Positions 15,820-25,255 are shown, counted from the first letter of the stretch. The stretch: DNA of 64,000 nucleotides from JBGANR01 sp044222225 (GCA_044222225.1 JBGANR010000001.1:124001-188000); one strand, 5' to 3'. The notes: generated by a model not told the origin, from the sequence alone. Numbers and translations are program-made.

Positions 15820-18456
15820 GTGACCGACACGTCTGCGCCGCAGCGCCCGCTCATGACCGACGACGACATCGCCCTCCGGATCGCCTCCGATCTCCAGGTC
15901 CGTCCGGGCCAGGTCAAGGCCGCGATCGAGCTCATCGACGGCGGATCGACCGTCCCGTTCATCGCCCGTTACCGCAAGGAGGTCACGGGAAGTCTCGACG
16001 ACGCGCAGCTTCGTGCGCTCGACGAGGCGTTGCGCTATTTCCGTGAGCTCCTCGTCCGAAAGAAGGCCGTTCTCGGGGCGATCGAGGAGCAGGGCAAGCT
16101 CACCGACGAGTTGCGCCGCCAGATCGTCACCGCGGACAACAAGGCGCGGCTCGAGGACGTCTACCTGCCGTACAAGAAGCGTCGCCGCACCAAGGCCGAC
16201 ATCGCCCGCGAGGCGGGGTTGCAGCCGTTGGCGGATCGTCTCCTGGCCGATCCGGAGCTCGATCCGCACACCGAGGCCGCCGGCTTCGTCACCGAGTCCG
16301 TCGCCGACGCGGGCGCAGCGCTGGAGGGGGCCAGGGCGATCCTCATCGAGCGTTTCGCGCAGGACGCCGACCTCGTGGGTGAACTCCGAGAGACGCTGTG
16401 GACGCGCGGCCGGCTCGCCGCGACGGTGCGCGACGAGAAGAAGGACAGCCCGGCGGCCCAGAAGTATCGCGACTACTTCGAGTTCTCCGATCCGCTCACC
16501 GACATCCCTTCGCACCGAGCGCTCGCACTGTTCCGGGGCGAGGCCGAGGACGTGCTGCGTGTCGAGATCGTCGCCGATCCGGATGCGGACCCGGCGACGC
16601 CGACGGCCGTCAGCGACTACGAACGTCGTATCGCCGCACGTCACGGCGTCGCCGACCGCGGCCGTCCGGCCGATCGCTGGCTCGGCCAGGTGGTGCGTTG
16701 GGCGTGGCGGACGAAGATCCTCGTCAGCCTCGGCATCGACGTGCGGTCGCGCGTCCGCGATGCGGCGGAGGAGGCGGCGGTCGGGGTGTTCGCCCAGAAC
16801 CTCACGGACCTGCTGCTCGCGGCTCCGGCCGGCGGACGTCCGACGATGGGACTGGATCCCGGGCTGCGGACGGGCGTCAAGGTGGCCGTCGTCGACGGCA
16901 CCGGCAAGGTCGTCGACACTGCGACGATCTACCCGCACGAGCCGCACCGCAAGGTCGAGCAGTCGCTCACGACGCTCGCCGCGCTGGCCGAGAAGCACCG
17001 CGTCGAGCTCATCGCCATCGGCAACGGCACGGCTTCCCGGGAGACGGACGTGCTCGCCGGAAAGCTCATCGAACGGCTCGGTGCCGCGCGATCGGCGAAG
17101 GGCGACTCGACGGGCTCCGTCGGCAAGGTCGTCGTCTCGGAGGCGGGCGCGTCGGTGTACTCGGCCTCCGAATACGCCTCGCGGGAGCTGCCCGGCCTGG
17201 ACGTCTCGCTGCGCGGCGCCGTCTCGATCGCGCGGCGCCTGCAGGATCCGCTGGCCGAACTCGTCAAGATCGACCCGAAGTCGATCGGCGTCGGCCAGTA
17301 CCAGCACGACATCACGCCGCAGCGGCTCGCACGGTCGCTGGAGGCCGTCGTCGAAGACGCCGTCAACGCGGTCGGCGTCGACCTCAACGTCGCCTCCGCG
17401 CCGCTGCTCGCACGCGTCTCCGGCGTGACGTCGTCGCTCGCGGCCGAGATCGTCGCGCATCGCGACCGGGTCGGCGCGTTCGCGAGCCGCCGGCAGTTGC
17501 TCGATGTCGCGCGGCTCGGGCCCAAGGCCTTCGAGCAGTGCGCCGGCTTCCTGCGGATCCGCGGTGGTGACGACCCGCTCGACGCGTCCGCGGTGCATCC
17601 GGAGGCGTACCCGGTGGTGCGGTCGATCCAGACGAGGACCGGGATCGCGCTCGCCGAGCTCATCGGCAACAGCGGTGTCCTCGGGCGGCTGACGCCCGCC
17701 GATTTCGCCGACGAGCGCTTCGGTGTGCCGACCGTGACGGATATCATCACCGAGCTGGACAAGCCCGGTCGTGATCCGCGCCCGGAGTTCGTCGCGGCGC
17801 GCTTCGCCGAAGGGGTCCACAAGGTCGCCGACCTCGTCCCCGGAATGGTGCTGGAGGGGGTCGTGACGAACGTCGCCGCGTTCGGTGCGTTCGTCGACGT
17901 CGGGGTTCATCAGGACGGACTGGTGCACGTGTCGGCGATGTCTCGGTCGTTCGTATCCGATCCGCACGACGTCGTTCGCTCGGGGCAGGTCGTCAAGGTG
18001 AAGGTGATGGAGGTCGATCTCGACCGACAGCGCATCGGTCTGACGCTCCGGCTCGACGACGAGCCCTGCGGCACGACGAAGGGCGGCGCAGCCAGGGGAG
18101 GCGCAGCCAAGGGTGGTGCCGAACGGGGAGCCGCGGACGCGGACGCGAAGGGCCGGCGCGGCGGCTCAGGACGAGAAGGCCAGGCGAGGAGCGGCCAGGC
18201 GAGGAGTGAGAGCGGTCGGGGCGCGGCGAGGGTTCAGGGCGGTCGCGGTGACGCGTCCAGCAGGCAGGGCAGTGGGGGCAGGCCGGGGCGGTCGGACGGC
18301 GGGCGTGTGGAGTCCGGCCGCTCGACCGGCGGGCGGCGGGGCGAAGGCCGGTCCGAGGCCCAGAGCCGTGCGGGAGCCCGGGACGGCCGAGACCGCCGGG
18401 ATGCGCCGTCGGGTTCGATGGCAGAGGCGTTGCGGCAGGCGGGCTTCGGTCGCTGA
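15820..18456 (+). CDS. tex: Tex-family transcription accessory / RNA-binding protein
   Basis: An 878-residue Tex protein. The order is an N-terminal helical Tex region (IARYRKEVTGSLDD near residue 50), a YqgF/RNase H-like domain (GLDPGLRTGVKVAVVDG near residue 345), helix-hairpin-helix segments, and a C-terminal S1 RNA-binding domain (about residues 672-747). A 130-residue Gly/Arg/Ser-rich tail follows, then a short MAEALRQAGF helix. GTG 15820 lies 8 nt after TACCCT, which suits a leaderless transcript. ATG 15739 (overlapping the previous stop, with GGGAGG upstream) and ATG 15853 are alternatives. Tex binds nucleic acid and affects transcription and stress tolerance in other bacteria. Confidence 0.9.
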   Translation: MTDTSAPQRPLMTDDDIALRIASDLQVRPGQVKAAIELIDGGSTVPFIARYRKEVTGSLDDAQLRALDEALRYFRELLVRKKAVLGAIEEQGKLTDELRRQIVTADNKARLEDVYLPYKKRRRTKADIAREAGLQPLADRLLADPELDPHTEAAGFVTESVADAGAALEGARAILIERFAQDADLVGELRETLWTRGRLAATVRDEKKDSPAAQKYRDYFEFSDPLTDIPSHRALALFRGEAEDVLRVEIVADPDADPATPTAVSDYERRIAARHGVADRGRPADRWLGQVVRWAWRTKILVSLGIDVRSRVRDAAEEAAVGVFAQNLTDLLLAAPAGGRPTMGLDPGLRTGVKVAVVDGTGKVVDTATIYPHEPHRKVEQSLTTLAALAEKHRVELIAIGNGTASRETDVLAGKLIERLGAARSAKGDSTGSVGKVVVSEAGASVYSASEYASRELPGLDVSLRGAVSIARRLQDPLAELVKIDPKSIGVGQYQHDITPQRLARSLEAVVEDAVNAVGVDLNVASAPLLARVSGVTSSLAAEIVAHRDRVGAFASRRQLLDVARLGPKAFEQCAGFLRIRGGDDPLDASAVHPEAYPVVRSIQTRTGIALAELIGNSGVLGRLTPADFADERFGVPTVTDIITELDKPGRDPRPEFVAARFAEGVHKVADLVPGMVLEGVVTNVAAFGAFVDVGVHQDGLVHVSAMSRSFVSDPHDVVRSGQVVKVKVMEVDLDRQRIGLTLRLDDEPCGTTKGGAARGGAAKGGAERGAADADAKGRRGGSGREGQARSGQARSESGRGAARVQGGRGDASSRQGSGGRPGRSDGGRVESGRSTGGRRGEGRSEAQSRAGARDGRDRRDAPSGSMAEALRQAGFGR

Positions 18457-18614
18457 CGTCGGATTTCGTTGCGCCGCCGGGTGTCTGGCATCATGGAGCG
18501 GCTGCCACGCGCGCGCCGCGCGAGGCGAATTCGGGGTACGAACCGGTCGAACCCGCCTGAGCGGGCCGCCAGGTTCCTCTGCTTACGCGATCAGAAGAGA
18601 TGGAAACAACAGAC
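18457..18614 (+). promoter_or_regulatory. Leader region of rplS
   Basis: A 158-nt gap with no coding potential. It contains a small hairpin CCCGC-CTGA-GCGGG (18553-18566) about 50 nt before rplS and probably carries the rplS promoter, but I cannot fix -35/-10 boxes. The 14-mer CTGAGCGGGCCGCC at 18557-18570 also occurs in the palindrome at 7959-7972. Confidence 0.35.
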
Positions 18615-18956
18615 ATGAACACGCTTGACTTCATCGACAAGCAGTCGCTCCGCGACGACATCCCCGCCTTCCGCCCGGGTGACACCCTCGACGTCCACGT
18701 CAAGGTCATCGAGGGCAGCAAGGAGCGCGTCCAGGTGTTCAAGGGCGTCGTGATCCGGCGTCAGGGCGGCGGCATCCGCGAGACCTTCACCGTCCGCAAG
18801 GTGTCGTTCGGCGTCGGCGTGGAGCGGACGTTCCCGGTGCACAGCCCGAACATCGCCAAGATCGACGTCCTGACCCGCGGTGACGTGCGTCGCGCGAAGC
18901 TCTACTACCTGCGCGATCTGCGTGGCAAGGCCGCCAAGATCAAGGAGAAGCGCTGA
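18615..18956 (+). CDS. rplS: 50S ribosomal protein L19
   Basis: A 113-residue L19, the usual length, at the 30S-50S interface. It begins MNTLDFIDKQSLR and contains the conserved FRPGDTLDVHVKVIEGSKER and RRAKLYYLRDLRGKAAKIKE. The ATG at 18615 fits homologues; an in-frame ATG at 18600 would add five unconserved residues. In many bacteria rplS ends the rpsP-rimM-trmD operon. Here, as in mycobacteria, it is nearby but transcribed separately. Confidence 0.97.
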   Translation: MNTLDFIDKQSLRDDIPAFRPGDTLDVHVKVIEGSKERVQVFKGVVIRRQGGGIRETFTVRKVSFGVGVERTFPVHSPNIAKIDVLTRGDVRRAKLYYLRDLRGKAAKIKEKR

Positions 18957-18972
18957 TCCGTCAGCCGGAGGG

Positions 18973-19041
18973 ACACCGCTGAATGCGGTGTACCGGCCAG
19001 GCTCCTGCGCTCCGATGCCCCCGTCTCGCGACGGGGGCATC
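18973..19041 (+). terminator. Tandem hairpins after rplS
   Basis: A 7-bp hairpin (ACACCGC 18973-18979 with GCGGTGT 18985-18991) is followed by a strong 12-bp GC hairpin (19014-19025 with 19030-19041, TCGC loop). This is a convincing terminator for the highly expressed L19 gene. Confidence 0.7.
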
Positions 19042-19127
19042 GTCGTCTCACCGGTCCCGCGGATGCGAGGACGCCCGCGGCGGCCTCCGGGCAGAGTCGG
19101 TGGAGTCGTCGTGTCGCACCCCCGCGT

Positions 19128-19139
19128 TAGGGTGGTCCG
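19128..19139 (+). promoter_or_regulatory. Leaderless promoter of lepB
   Basis: TAGGGT (19128-19133) is followed after only 6 nt by the GTG start of lepB, so transcription should begin at or next to the start codon. This arrangement is common in Mycobacteriales. Confidence 0.55.
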
Positions 19140-19982
19140 GTGACCGACACCGAACGCGACGGCGATTCCGCGCGTCCTGAACAGTCTGGCGCGGGTGGCC
19201 GCCACGCGTCTTCCGCCGACCGCCATGCGGGTGACGCGGGCGTGGACGAGGGACGCGCGTCGGACGCCTCGAGCGCGAAGGCCCCCAAGAAGAAGTCGCT
19301 GCTGCGCGAAGTGCTCATCACGATCGGCATCGTGCTGGTGCTGAGCTTCGTCATCCAGAACTTCGTCGGGCGGCAGTACGTCGTGCCGTCGGCGTCCATG
19401 CAGCCGACCCTGTACGGCGGCGTGCCGGGGCACAAGGACGACAGGATCGTCGTCGACAAGCTTGTGTACCGATTCGGCGATCCGGAGCGCGGTGATGTCA
19501 TCGTGTTCCGGGGACCGAGTGACAGCTGGAATCGCAGCTACGTGTCGATCCGCTCGTCGAACACGGCCGTACGCGGCGTGCAGAACGTCCTGGGCTGGTT
19601 CGGGTTGCAGCCGCCCGACGAGTTCGACCTGGTCAAGCGGGTCATCGCGACGGGCGGCGAGACGGTGGAATGCCATAACGCCGATAAGCGGGGTGTCGTC
19701 GTGAACGGCGAGCCGATCGACGAGCCGTACATCGATCGCGAGTTGCAGGCCGCTGAAGTGGACGATGCCGCGACCGCGCCGTGCTTGGGCCCCGACTTCG
19801 GTCCCGTCACCGTGCCCGACGGGAATCTGTGGGTGATGGGCGACAACCGCCGGAACTCGGCGGACTCGCGCTATCACCAGGACGACGAGTTCCAGGGCAC
19901 CATCCCGATGGACGAGGTCCGCGGGAAGGTCCGATTCATCATGTGGCCGCTGAGCCGAATCGGCGGCCTGAGTCACGGATGA
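19140..19982 (+). CDS. lepB: Signal peptidase I
   Basis: A 280-residue type I signal peptidase that removes signal peptides from exported preproteins on the outer face of the membrane. A hydrophilic cytoplasmic N-terminus (about 50 residues) precedes one transmembrane helix (LITIGIVLVLSFVIQNFVG). The catalytic Ser86 lies in PSASMQPTL and the general base Lys166 in DLVKRVIATGGETVE. Box E, MGDNRRNSADSRYH, is intact. The stop overlaps the rnhB start (ATGA). Confidence 0.96.
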   Translation: MTDTERDGDSARPEQSGAGGRHASSADRHAGDAGVDEGRASDASSAKAPKKKSLLREVLITIGIVLVLSFVIQNFVGRQYVVPSASMQPTLYGGVPGHKDDRIVVDKLVYRFGDPERGDVIVFRGPSDSWNRSYVSIRSSNTAVRGVQNVLGWFGLQPPDEFDLVKRVIATGGETVECHNADKRGVVVNGEPIDEPYIDRELQAAEVDDAATAPCLGPDFGPVTVPDGNLWVMGDNRRNSADSRYHQDDEFQGTIPMDEVRGKVRFIMWPLSRIGGLSHG

Positions 19983-20659
19983 CACGCTGGCCGCCCCGTC
20001 CGACGATGCGGCGGTCGACGGGCCTGCGAACGCTGGAATCGACGCTGCTCCGGTGCGGCCTCGGTCCCGTCGCGGGTGTCGACGAGGCCGGCCGCGGTGC
20101 CTGCGCGGGACCGCTCGTCATCGCCGCGTGTGTCCTACCGCCGTCGCCCTTGGTGTCGCTGGCCGATCTGGACGATTCGAAGAAGCTCAGTCCGGCCACT
20201 CGGGAGCGCCTCTACGGCGCCATCGTCCGCTGGGCGCCGGCATGGTCGGTGGTGAGCGTCGAAGCCGACGAGATCGACCGCATCGGCATCCACGTCGCGA
20301 ACATCGAGGGCATGCGACGTGCCGTCGCCGCCCTCGGCGTCCGTCCCGGCTACGTCCTGTCCGACGGATTCCGCGTGCCCGGACTGCCGATGGCGTCGCT
20401 GCCGGTGATCGGTGGTGACGCGAACGCCGCCTGCATCGCCGCCGCGAGCGTCTTGGCCAAGGTGACCCGGGACCGGCACATGGCCGGCCTCGACGACCCC
20501 GGCTACGGCTTCGCGGTGCACAAGGGATACAGCACGGGTGCTCACATGGGCGCGCTCGACCGGCTCGGGCCGTCGTCACACCACCGGATGTCGTACCGCA
20601 ACGTCGCGGAGCGGGCCGGATCCGGTGGTGGCGGCGACGCGGCCGGCCGTTGCGGCTAA
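19979..20659 (+). CDS. rnhB: Ribonuclease HII
   Basis: A 226-residue RNase HII that cuts RNA in RNA-DNA hybrids and at single ribonucleotides in DNA. The catalytic acidic residues are in GVDEAGRGACAGPLVIAA (DE) and in the Asp of LSDGFRVP. DSKKLSP and KVTRDR are also conserved. ATG 19979 is coupled to lepB by a 4-nt overlap; an internal ATG at 20006 could also serve. Confidence 0.95.
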   Translation: MTRWPPRPTMRRSTGLRTLESTLLRCGLGPVAGVDEAGRGACAGPLVIAACVLPPSPLVSLADLDDSKKLSPATRERLYGAIVRWAPAWSVVSVEADEIDRIGIHVANIEGMRRAVAALGVRPGYVLSDGFRVPGLPMASLPVIGGDANAACIAAASVLAKVTRDRHMAGLDDPGYGFAVHKGYSTGAHMGALDRLGPSSHHRMSYRNVAERAGSGGGGDAAGRCG

Positions 20660-20691
20660 CCTGGATCGGCACGCACGAGAGACGGGACCGA

Positions 20692-21012
20692 ATGAGCGCG
20701 GAAGACCTCGAGAAGTACGAGACCGACATGGAGTTGTCGCTGTACCGCGAGTACAAGGACATCGTCGGGCAGTTCACGTACGTCGTCGAGACCGAGCGAC
20801 GGTTCTACCTGGCGAATTCGGTCGAGCTGGTGCCGCGGAACGCGGACGGCGAGGTGTACTTCGAGTTGAAGATGGCCGACGCCTGGGTGTGGGACATGTA
20901 TCGCCCGGCGAGGTTCGTCAAGCAGGTCAAGGTGCTGACGTTCAAGGACGTCAACATCGAGGAGATGGAGAAGCAGGACCTCAAGCTCCCCGGGCAGCCC
21001 GGCTTCGACTGA
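20692..21012 (+). CDS. DUF2469 protein (Rv2901c-like)
   Basis: A 106-residue acidic protein, starting MSAEDLEKYETDMELSLYRE, with the very conserved actinobacterial DUF2469 body (DIVGQFTYVVETERRFYLAN, MADAWVWDMYRPARFVK). The function is unknown. It always sits near rnhB in this order, and one proposal links it to chromosome segregation or translation, without firm proof. A TAACCT -10-like box overlaps the rnhB stop (20657-20662), giving it a possible promoter of its own. Confidence 0.92.
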   Translation: MSAEDLEKYETDMELSLYREYKDIVGQFTYVVETERRFYLANSVELVPRNADGEVYFELKMADAWVWDMYRPARFVKQVKVLTFKDVNIEEMEKQDLKLPGQPGFD

Positions 21013-21106
21013 CGTCCGACCCGACACCGGCTTCGACCGACGCCCGCAGCGGATAGCACGCGCGTCCGACGGAATCGGTCTTCAACGCCGTCGCCGAGCC
21101 TTCGCT

Positions 21107-21151
21107 GTGGATGAATCGGATGTGATCGACGCGATCCGCTGAGTCATCCAC
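21107..21151. repeat. Inverted repeat between DUF2469 and yraN genes
   Basis: GTGGATGA (21107-21114) and TCATCCAC (21144-21151) are perfect 8-bp arms around a segment that can form an inner GATC-GACGC-GATC stem. The 202-nt gap between the two genes holds nothing else I can support. It could be a terminator or leader structure. Confidence 0.35.
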
Positions 21152-21214
21152 CGGTACGACCGGAACGGCCCTTCGTTCGCCTCGGTGATCGGACGCCGCG
21201 CCGATGCTGGCGGC

Positions 21215-21601
21215 ATGAACGCACAGCAGAACCGGCCACGCCGGGCCGCCGACAGGCGCACGGCGCTCGGCCGACGCGGTGAGGAGATCGCCGCCGAGCA
21301 CCTCGCCGCGCAGGGTTTCGAGATCCTCGAGCGCAACTGGCGCTGCCGCTTCGGCGAGCTCGACATCATCGCCGCCGATGGCGGCGATGTCGTGTTCGTC
21401 GAGGTGAAGACGCGCAGCGGCGCACTCATGGCGAACGTCGCCGAGGCCGTCACGATGAACAAGTTGACGCGGATGAGGCGGCTGGCGCAACTGTGGCTCG
21501 CCGACTCCGAACGGCGATGGCATGGGATCCGGTTCGACGTCGTCGGCGTGCACGTGACCGACGAGGAGCACCACCTGCAACACCTGGTCGGGGTGTTCTG
21601 A
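21215..21601 (+). CDS. YraN/UPF0102 endonuclease-like protein
   Basis: A 128-residue UPF0102 protein with a restriction-endonuclease-like fold. The pattern RRGEEIAAEHL...GFEILERNWRCRFGELDIIA...VVFVEVKTR carries the E-x-D-x-ExK nuclease residues. Its exact role is not established. It is consistently placed before the ComM/YifB and DprA genes, which suggests a DNA-processing function. The stop overlaps the next start (TGATG). Confidence 0.9.
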   Translation: MNAQQNRPRRAADRRTALGRRGEEIAAEHLAAQGFEILERNWRCRFGELDIIAADGGDVVFVEVKTRSGALMANVAEAVTMNKLTRMRRLAQLWLADSERRWHGIRFDVVGVHVTDEEHHLQHLVGVF

Positions 21602-23103
21602 TGGCGCTCGGACGGGCGGCGTCGGTCGCCGTGACAGGGGTGTCCGGAGCGCCGATCGAGGTCGAGGTCCACGTCGGCCAAGGACTGCCCGGGATCCATC
21701 TCGTCGGGCTCGCCGACGCCGCGCTCCGAGAGGCCAAGGACCGCGTCCGCGCCGCGGTGACGAACAGCGGCGAGAAATGGCCGGCCGGACGGGTGACGCT
21801 CGCGCTCTTCCCGGCGACTTTGCCGAAGGCCGGCAGCGCCTACGACGTCGGTCTTGCGGTCGCCGTCCTGTCGGCGGCCGGATCGGTGGCCACCGGTCGG
21901 CTGCCGGGCACCGCCTTCCTCGGCGAACTCGCTCTCGACGGTCGCGTGCGCGCGATCCGCGGTGTGCTTCCGGCGGTGCTCGCGGCGCGGGACGCAGGGT
22001 TCACCCGCGTCGTCGTGCCGGCCGAGAACGGCCGGGAGGCGGCGCTCGTCGACGACGTACAGGTCCTGTGTGCGGCGTCGCTGCGGGACGTCCTGGCCTG
22101 GTTGCGGGACGACGGCGAGTTGCCGGGGCCGGACGGCGACGCGGCGGAGCAGGCCGGGGAGGACGTGCCCGACCTCGCCGATGTCGTCGGCCAGACCGCT
22201 GCCCGCCGCGCGCTGGAGGTGGCCGCGGCGGGCGGTCATCACCTTTTCCTGCTGGGGCAGCCCGGGACCGGCAAGACGATGCTCGCGAGCCGTCTGCCGG
22301 GCATCCTCCCGCCGCTGAGCCCGCGCGAGGCGTTGGAGGTGACCGCGATCGCCTCGATCATGGGGTCGGTGCGGGACGAGCGCCCGCTCGTGCGTCGTCC
22401 GCCGCTCGTGGCGCCGCATCACTCCGTGACGCTGCCGGGTCTCGTGGGCGGCGGCAGCGGATGGGCGCGGCCCGGCGCCATCACGCGCGCGCATCGCGGC
22501 GTGCTCTTCCTGGACGAGTGCGGACTGTTCGAGACGCGGGCACTCGACGCGCTGCGAACGCCGCTGGAGGAAGGCGAGGTGCGGATCGCACGACGCGACG
22601 GCGTCGCCCGCTTCCCATGCCGGTTCCAACTCGTGCTGGCGAGCAACCCCTGTCCGTGCGCGCCGCTCGTCGATCGCGAATGCACGTGCCCGCCACAGGA
22701 ACGGCGGCGCTATGTCGCGAAGCTGTCGGGTCCGCTGCTCGACCGCGTCGACCTGCGGGTGCGGATGGATCCGCACGGCGTGCGGCTGCTCAGCGGACAG
22801 GGCGAGGCGAGTGACATCGTCCGGGCGCGTGTGCTCACGGCCCGGGCCGCCGCCGTGGAGCGGTGGAGATCGCTCGGGTACACCACGAACGCCCAGGTTC
22901 CGGGGCCGTTGTTGCGTACCCGATTCAAACTGCCGGCCGAGGTGGTCCGGCCGGTCGAACGGTTTCTCGCGGAGGGCCGGATGACGGCTCGCGGCGCCGA
23001 CCGGGCGTTGCGCGTGGCCTGGACGGTGTGCGATCTCGCCGGCCGCACGCGTCCCGACGGCGACGACGTCGCGGCCGCGCTGGCCTACCGGGAGCGGTTG
23101 TGA
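21601..23103 (+). CDS. YifB/ComM-like AAA+ Mg-chelatase-family protein
   Basis: A 500-residue protein. Residues 1-170 form a Lon-protease-S5-like domain (VEVHVGQGLPGIHLVGLAD), the AAA+ core has Walker A GQPGTGKTML near residue 219 and a Walker B-like VLFLDECGLF, and the end is a Mg_chelatase_C helical domain. ComM, the characterised relative, is a hexameric helicase that aids branch migration in transformation. It overlaps genes on both sides and is followed by dprA, so the three genes form a DNA-uptake/recombination operon. Confidence 0.93.
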   Translation: MALGRAASVAVTGVSGAPIEVEVHVGQGLPGIHLVGLADAALREAKDRVRAAVTNSGEKWPAGRVTLALFPATLPKAGSAYDVGLAVAVLSAAGSVATGRLPGTAFLGELALDGRVRAIRGVLPAVLAARDAGFTRVVVPAENGREAALVDDVQVLCAASLRDVLAWLRDDGELPGPDGDAAEQAGEDVPDLADVVGQTAARRALEVAAAGGHHLFLLGQPGTGKTMLASRLPGILPPLSPREALEVTAIASIMGSVRDERPLVRRPPLVAPHHSVTLPGLVGGGSGWARPGAITRAHRGVLFLDECGLFETRALDALRTPLEEGEVRIARRDGVARFPCRFQLVLASNPCPCAPLVDRECTCPPQERRRYVAKLSGPLLDRVDLRVRMDPHGVRLLSGQGEASDIVRARVLTARAAAVERWRSLGYTTNAQVPGPLLRTRFKLPAEVVRPVERFLAEGRMTARGADRALRVAWTVCDLAGRTRPDGDDVAAALAYRERL

Positions 23104-24266
23104 ACGCCGGGACGGTTCTCGCGCGCGGGAAGGGGAACCGGGAGGAGCGACGGCTGGCCTGGGCGTATCTGGCGCGGGTCGCCGAGCCGCCCTGCGAGGC
23201 GCTCATCGCGCTCGCCGCAGAGGTCGGGCCCGTCGACGCCGCCCGGTCGGTGCGTGCCGGCGAGCTGCCGGAGGGCTTCGGCGGTGCCGTCTCGACGACG
23301 GCGGCCCGCCGCGAGGTCGACCGGGCCGCGGCCGATCTCGCCGCGGTGGCGAAGCTCGGTGGCAGGCTGGTCACGCCGGACGATCCGGAATGGCCGGCGT
23401 GGGCGTTCCTGTCGCTGGAGCGCGCGCCGCGGGAGGCGGGCCGGCCCACCAGTCCGCCGCTGGCGTTGTGGACGCGCGGTGCCGCTCCACTGTGCGATGT
23501 CGTGGACGGTTCGGTCGCCATCGTCGGGACGCGCGCGGCGACGGCGTACGGCGAGGACGTCGCGGTCACGCTCGGCCACGATCTCGGTCTCGACGGCAGG
23601 CCCGTCGTGTCGGGGGCGGCATACGGCATCGACGGCGCCGCGCATCGCGGTGCGCTGAGCGCCGACGGCGTGACGGCCGCGGTTCTCGCGTGCGGTCTCG
23701 ACGTGCCGTATCCGTCCGGGCACCGTCGGCTGCTCGACGACATCGCCAGGCGTGGCTGCGTCGTCACGGAGTATCCGCCCGGCACGACGCCGGGCCGACA
23801 CCGCTTCCTGACGCGGAACCGACTGGTCGCGGCCTTGGCGCGGGCGGTGATCGTCGTCGAGGCCGGGCGGCGCAGCGGTGCGGCGAACACGGCGGCGTGG
23901 GCGCGCCTGTTGGGGACGCCGGTCGGGGCGATCCCCGGACCGGTCACCACGGCCGCGTCCGTCGGCACCAACGCGATGATCGCCGCCGGCCAGGCCCTCC
24001 TGGTCGCGGACGCCGACGCCGTTCGCGAGCTCGCCGGCCCGATCGGCACGCTCGCACCGATCGCCCACGGTCCGACGCGCCGGACCGACGGGCTCACCGC
24101 TCGGGAACTGCGTGTCTACGACGCACTGCCGGCGTCGGGCTCGCCGACGGTCGACGAACTCGCCGTGTCGGCCGGTGAGACGGTGACCTCGACGCAGCGG
24201 TGCCTCATCGAACTGGAGCTCAAGGGGTTGGTCGTGACGGACGGCGCGACCTGGTGGTTGCCGTGA
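23100..24266 (+). CDS. dprA: DNA processing protein DprA
   Basis: A 388-residue DprA, which loads RecA onto incoming single-stranded DNA. The Rossmann-like core has SVAIVGTRAATAYGEDVA and VSGAAYGIDGAAHRGAL, with RNRLVAALA and NTAAWARLLGTPVGAIPG later. The C-terminal 65 residues make a winged-helix domain (TARELRVYDALP...). The GTG start overlaps the yifB stop (GTGA). No competence pilus or ComEC gene is in this window. Confidence 0.94.
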   Translation: MNAGTVLARGKGNREERRLAWAYLARVAEPPCEALIALAAEVGPVDAARSVRAGELPEGFGGAVSTTAARREVDRAAADLAAVAKLGGRLVTPDDPEWPAWAFLSLERAPREAGRPTSPPLALWTRGAAPLCDVVDGSVAIVGTRAATAYGEDVAVTLGHDLGLDGRPVVSGAAYGIDGAAHRGALSADGVTAAVLACGLDVPYPSGHRRLLDDIARRGCVVTEYPPGTTPGRHRFLTRNRLVAALARAVIVVEAGRRSGAANTAAWARLLGTPVGAIPGPVTTAASVGTNAMIAAGQALLVADADAVRELAGPIGTLAPIAHGPTRRTDGLTARELRVYDALPASGSPTVDELAVSAGETVTSTQRCLIELELKGLVVTDGATWWLP

Positions 24267-24358
24267 CCGCGAGATCGGTGGGACGGATGTGAGATCGGCG
24301 GACGGACCGGATCTGTCGCCGGTTGCCACGGCGGGCTCGACGCGGTTGGCTGGGACGC

Positions 24359-25255
24359 GTGTCCGACGTCCTGGCTCGCTTCGAGAGATACCTCGCGCTC
24401 GAACGTGGGCTGTCCGCCCACACGGTTCGCGCCTACCTCGGTGACGTCCGCGGGCTCGTCGCGTTCGCGGGGACCAGGGGCGTCGCGGTCGAATCGTTGA
24501 CGCTGGACGTCCTGCGGGCGTGGATGGCGGAGCACGTGCGACGCAGCGCGGCGCGGACGACGATCGCACGACAGGTGTCGTCGGCGAAGCAGTTCACGGG
24601 GTGGGCCGCGCGGGAGGGGTTCCTCGCGTCGGACGTGGGCGCCCGGCTCACGGCGCCGAAGGCGCACCGGGTGCTGCCACCCGTGCTCGCCGCCGATGAG
24701 GCCGCGTCGACGCTCGACGGGCTCGCCGCCGCGACCTCCGTCGATGATCCGATCGGGTTGCGTGATCGAGCCGTCGTCGAGCTGTTGTACGCGACGGGGA
24801 TCCGGGTCGCCGAGTTGTGTGGCCTCGACATCGCCGACGTCGATCACAGGCGACGCATGCTGCGCGTCGTCGGCAAGGGCGACAAGGAACGACGCGTGCC
24901 GTTCGGTGCGGCGGCGGCCGATGCCGTCGAGGCATGGTCGGCCCGGGGGCGTCCGGAACTGGCGGGGGTGAAGTCGGGTGACGCGCTGCTGCTCGGCGTG
25001 CGCGGCGGCAGGCTGGATCAGCGTGCGGCCCGGACCGTCGTGCACCGCGTGCTGGCCGAGCACGGCTCGGGCACGGATCTCGCACCCCACGGGCTCCGGC
25101 ATTCGGCCGCGACGCACCTGCTGGAGGGCGGCGCGGACCTGCGGATCGTCCAGGAGTTGCTCGGCCACGCGTCGCTGTCGACCACCCAGCTGTACACCCA
25201 CGTGTCGATCGACCGCCTACGTGCGGCCCACCGGCAGGCTCATCCACGCGCCTGA
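24359..25255 (+). CDS. xerC: Tyrosine recombinase XerC
   Basis: A 298-residue site-specific recombinase that, with XerD, resolves chromosome dimers at dif. It has an N-terminal SAM-like domain (RFERYLALERGLSAHTVRAYLGD) and a catalytic domain with the full set: Arg in TGIRVAELC, Lys in VGKGDKERRVPFG, HxxR in HGLRHSAATH, His in LLGHASLS, and the nucleophile Tyr in TTQLYTHV. GTG 24359 gives the 298-residue length seen in mycobacteria; an earlier start would add twelve residues. It follows dprA by about 90 nt. Confidence 0.95.
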   Translation: MSDVLARFERYLALERGLSAHTVRAYLGDVRGLVAFAGTRGVAVESLTLDVLRAWMAEHVRRSAARTTIARQVSSAKQFTGWAAREGFLASDVGARLTAPKAHRVLPPVLAADEAASTLDGLAAATSVDDPIGLRDRAVVELLYATGIRVAELCGLDIADVDHRRRMLRVVGKGDKERRVPFGAAAADAVEAWSARGRPELAGVKSGDALLLGVRGGRLDQRAARTVVHRVLAEHGSGTDLAPHGLRHSAATHLLEGGADLRIVQELLGHASLSTTQLYTHVSIDRLRAAHRQAHPRA

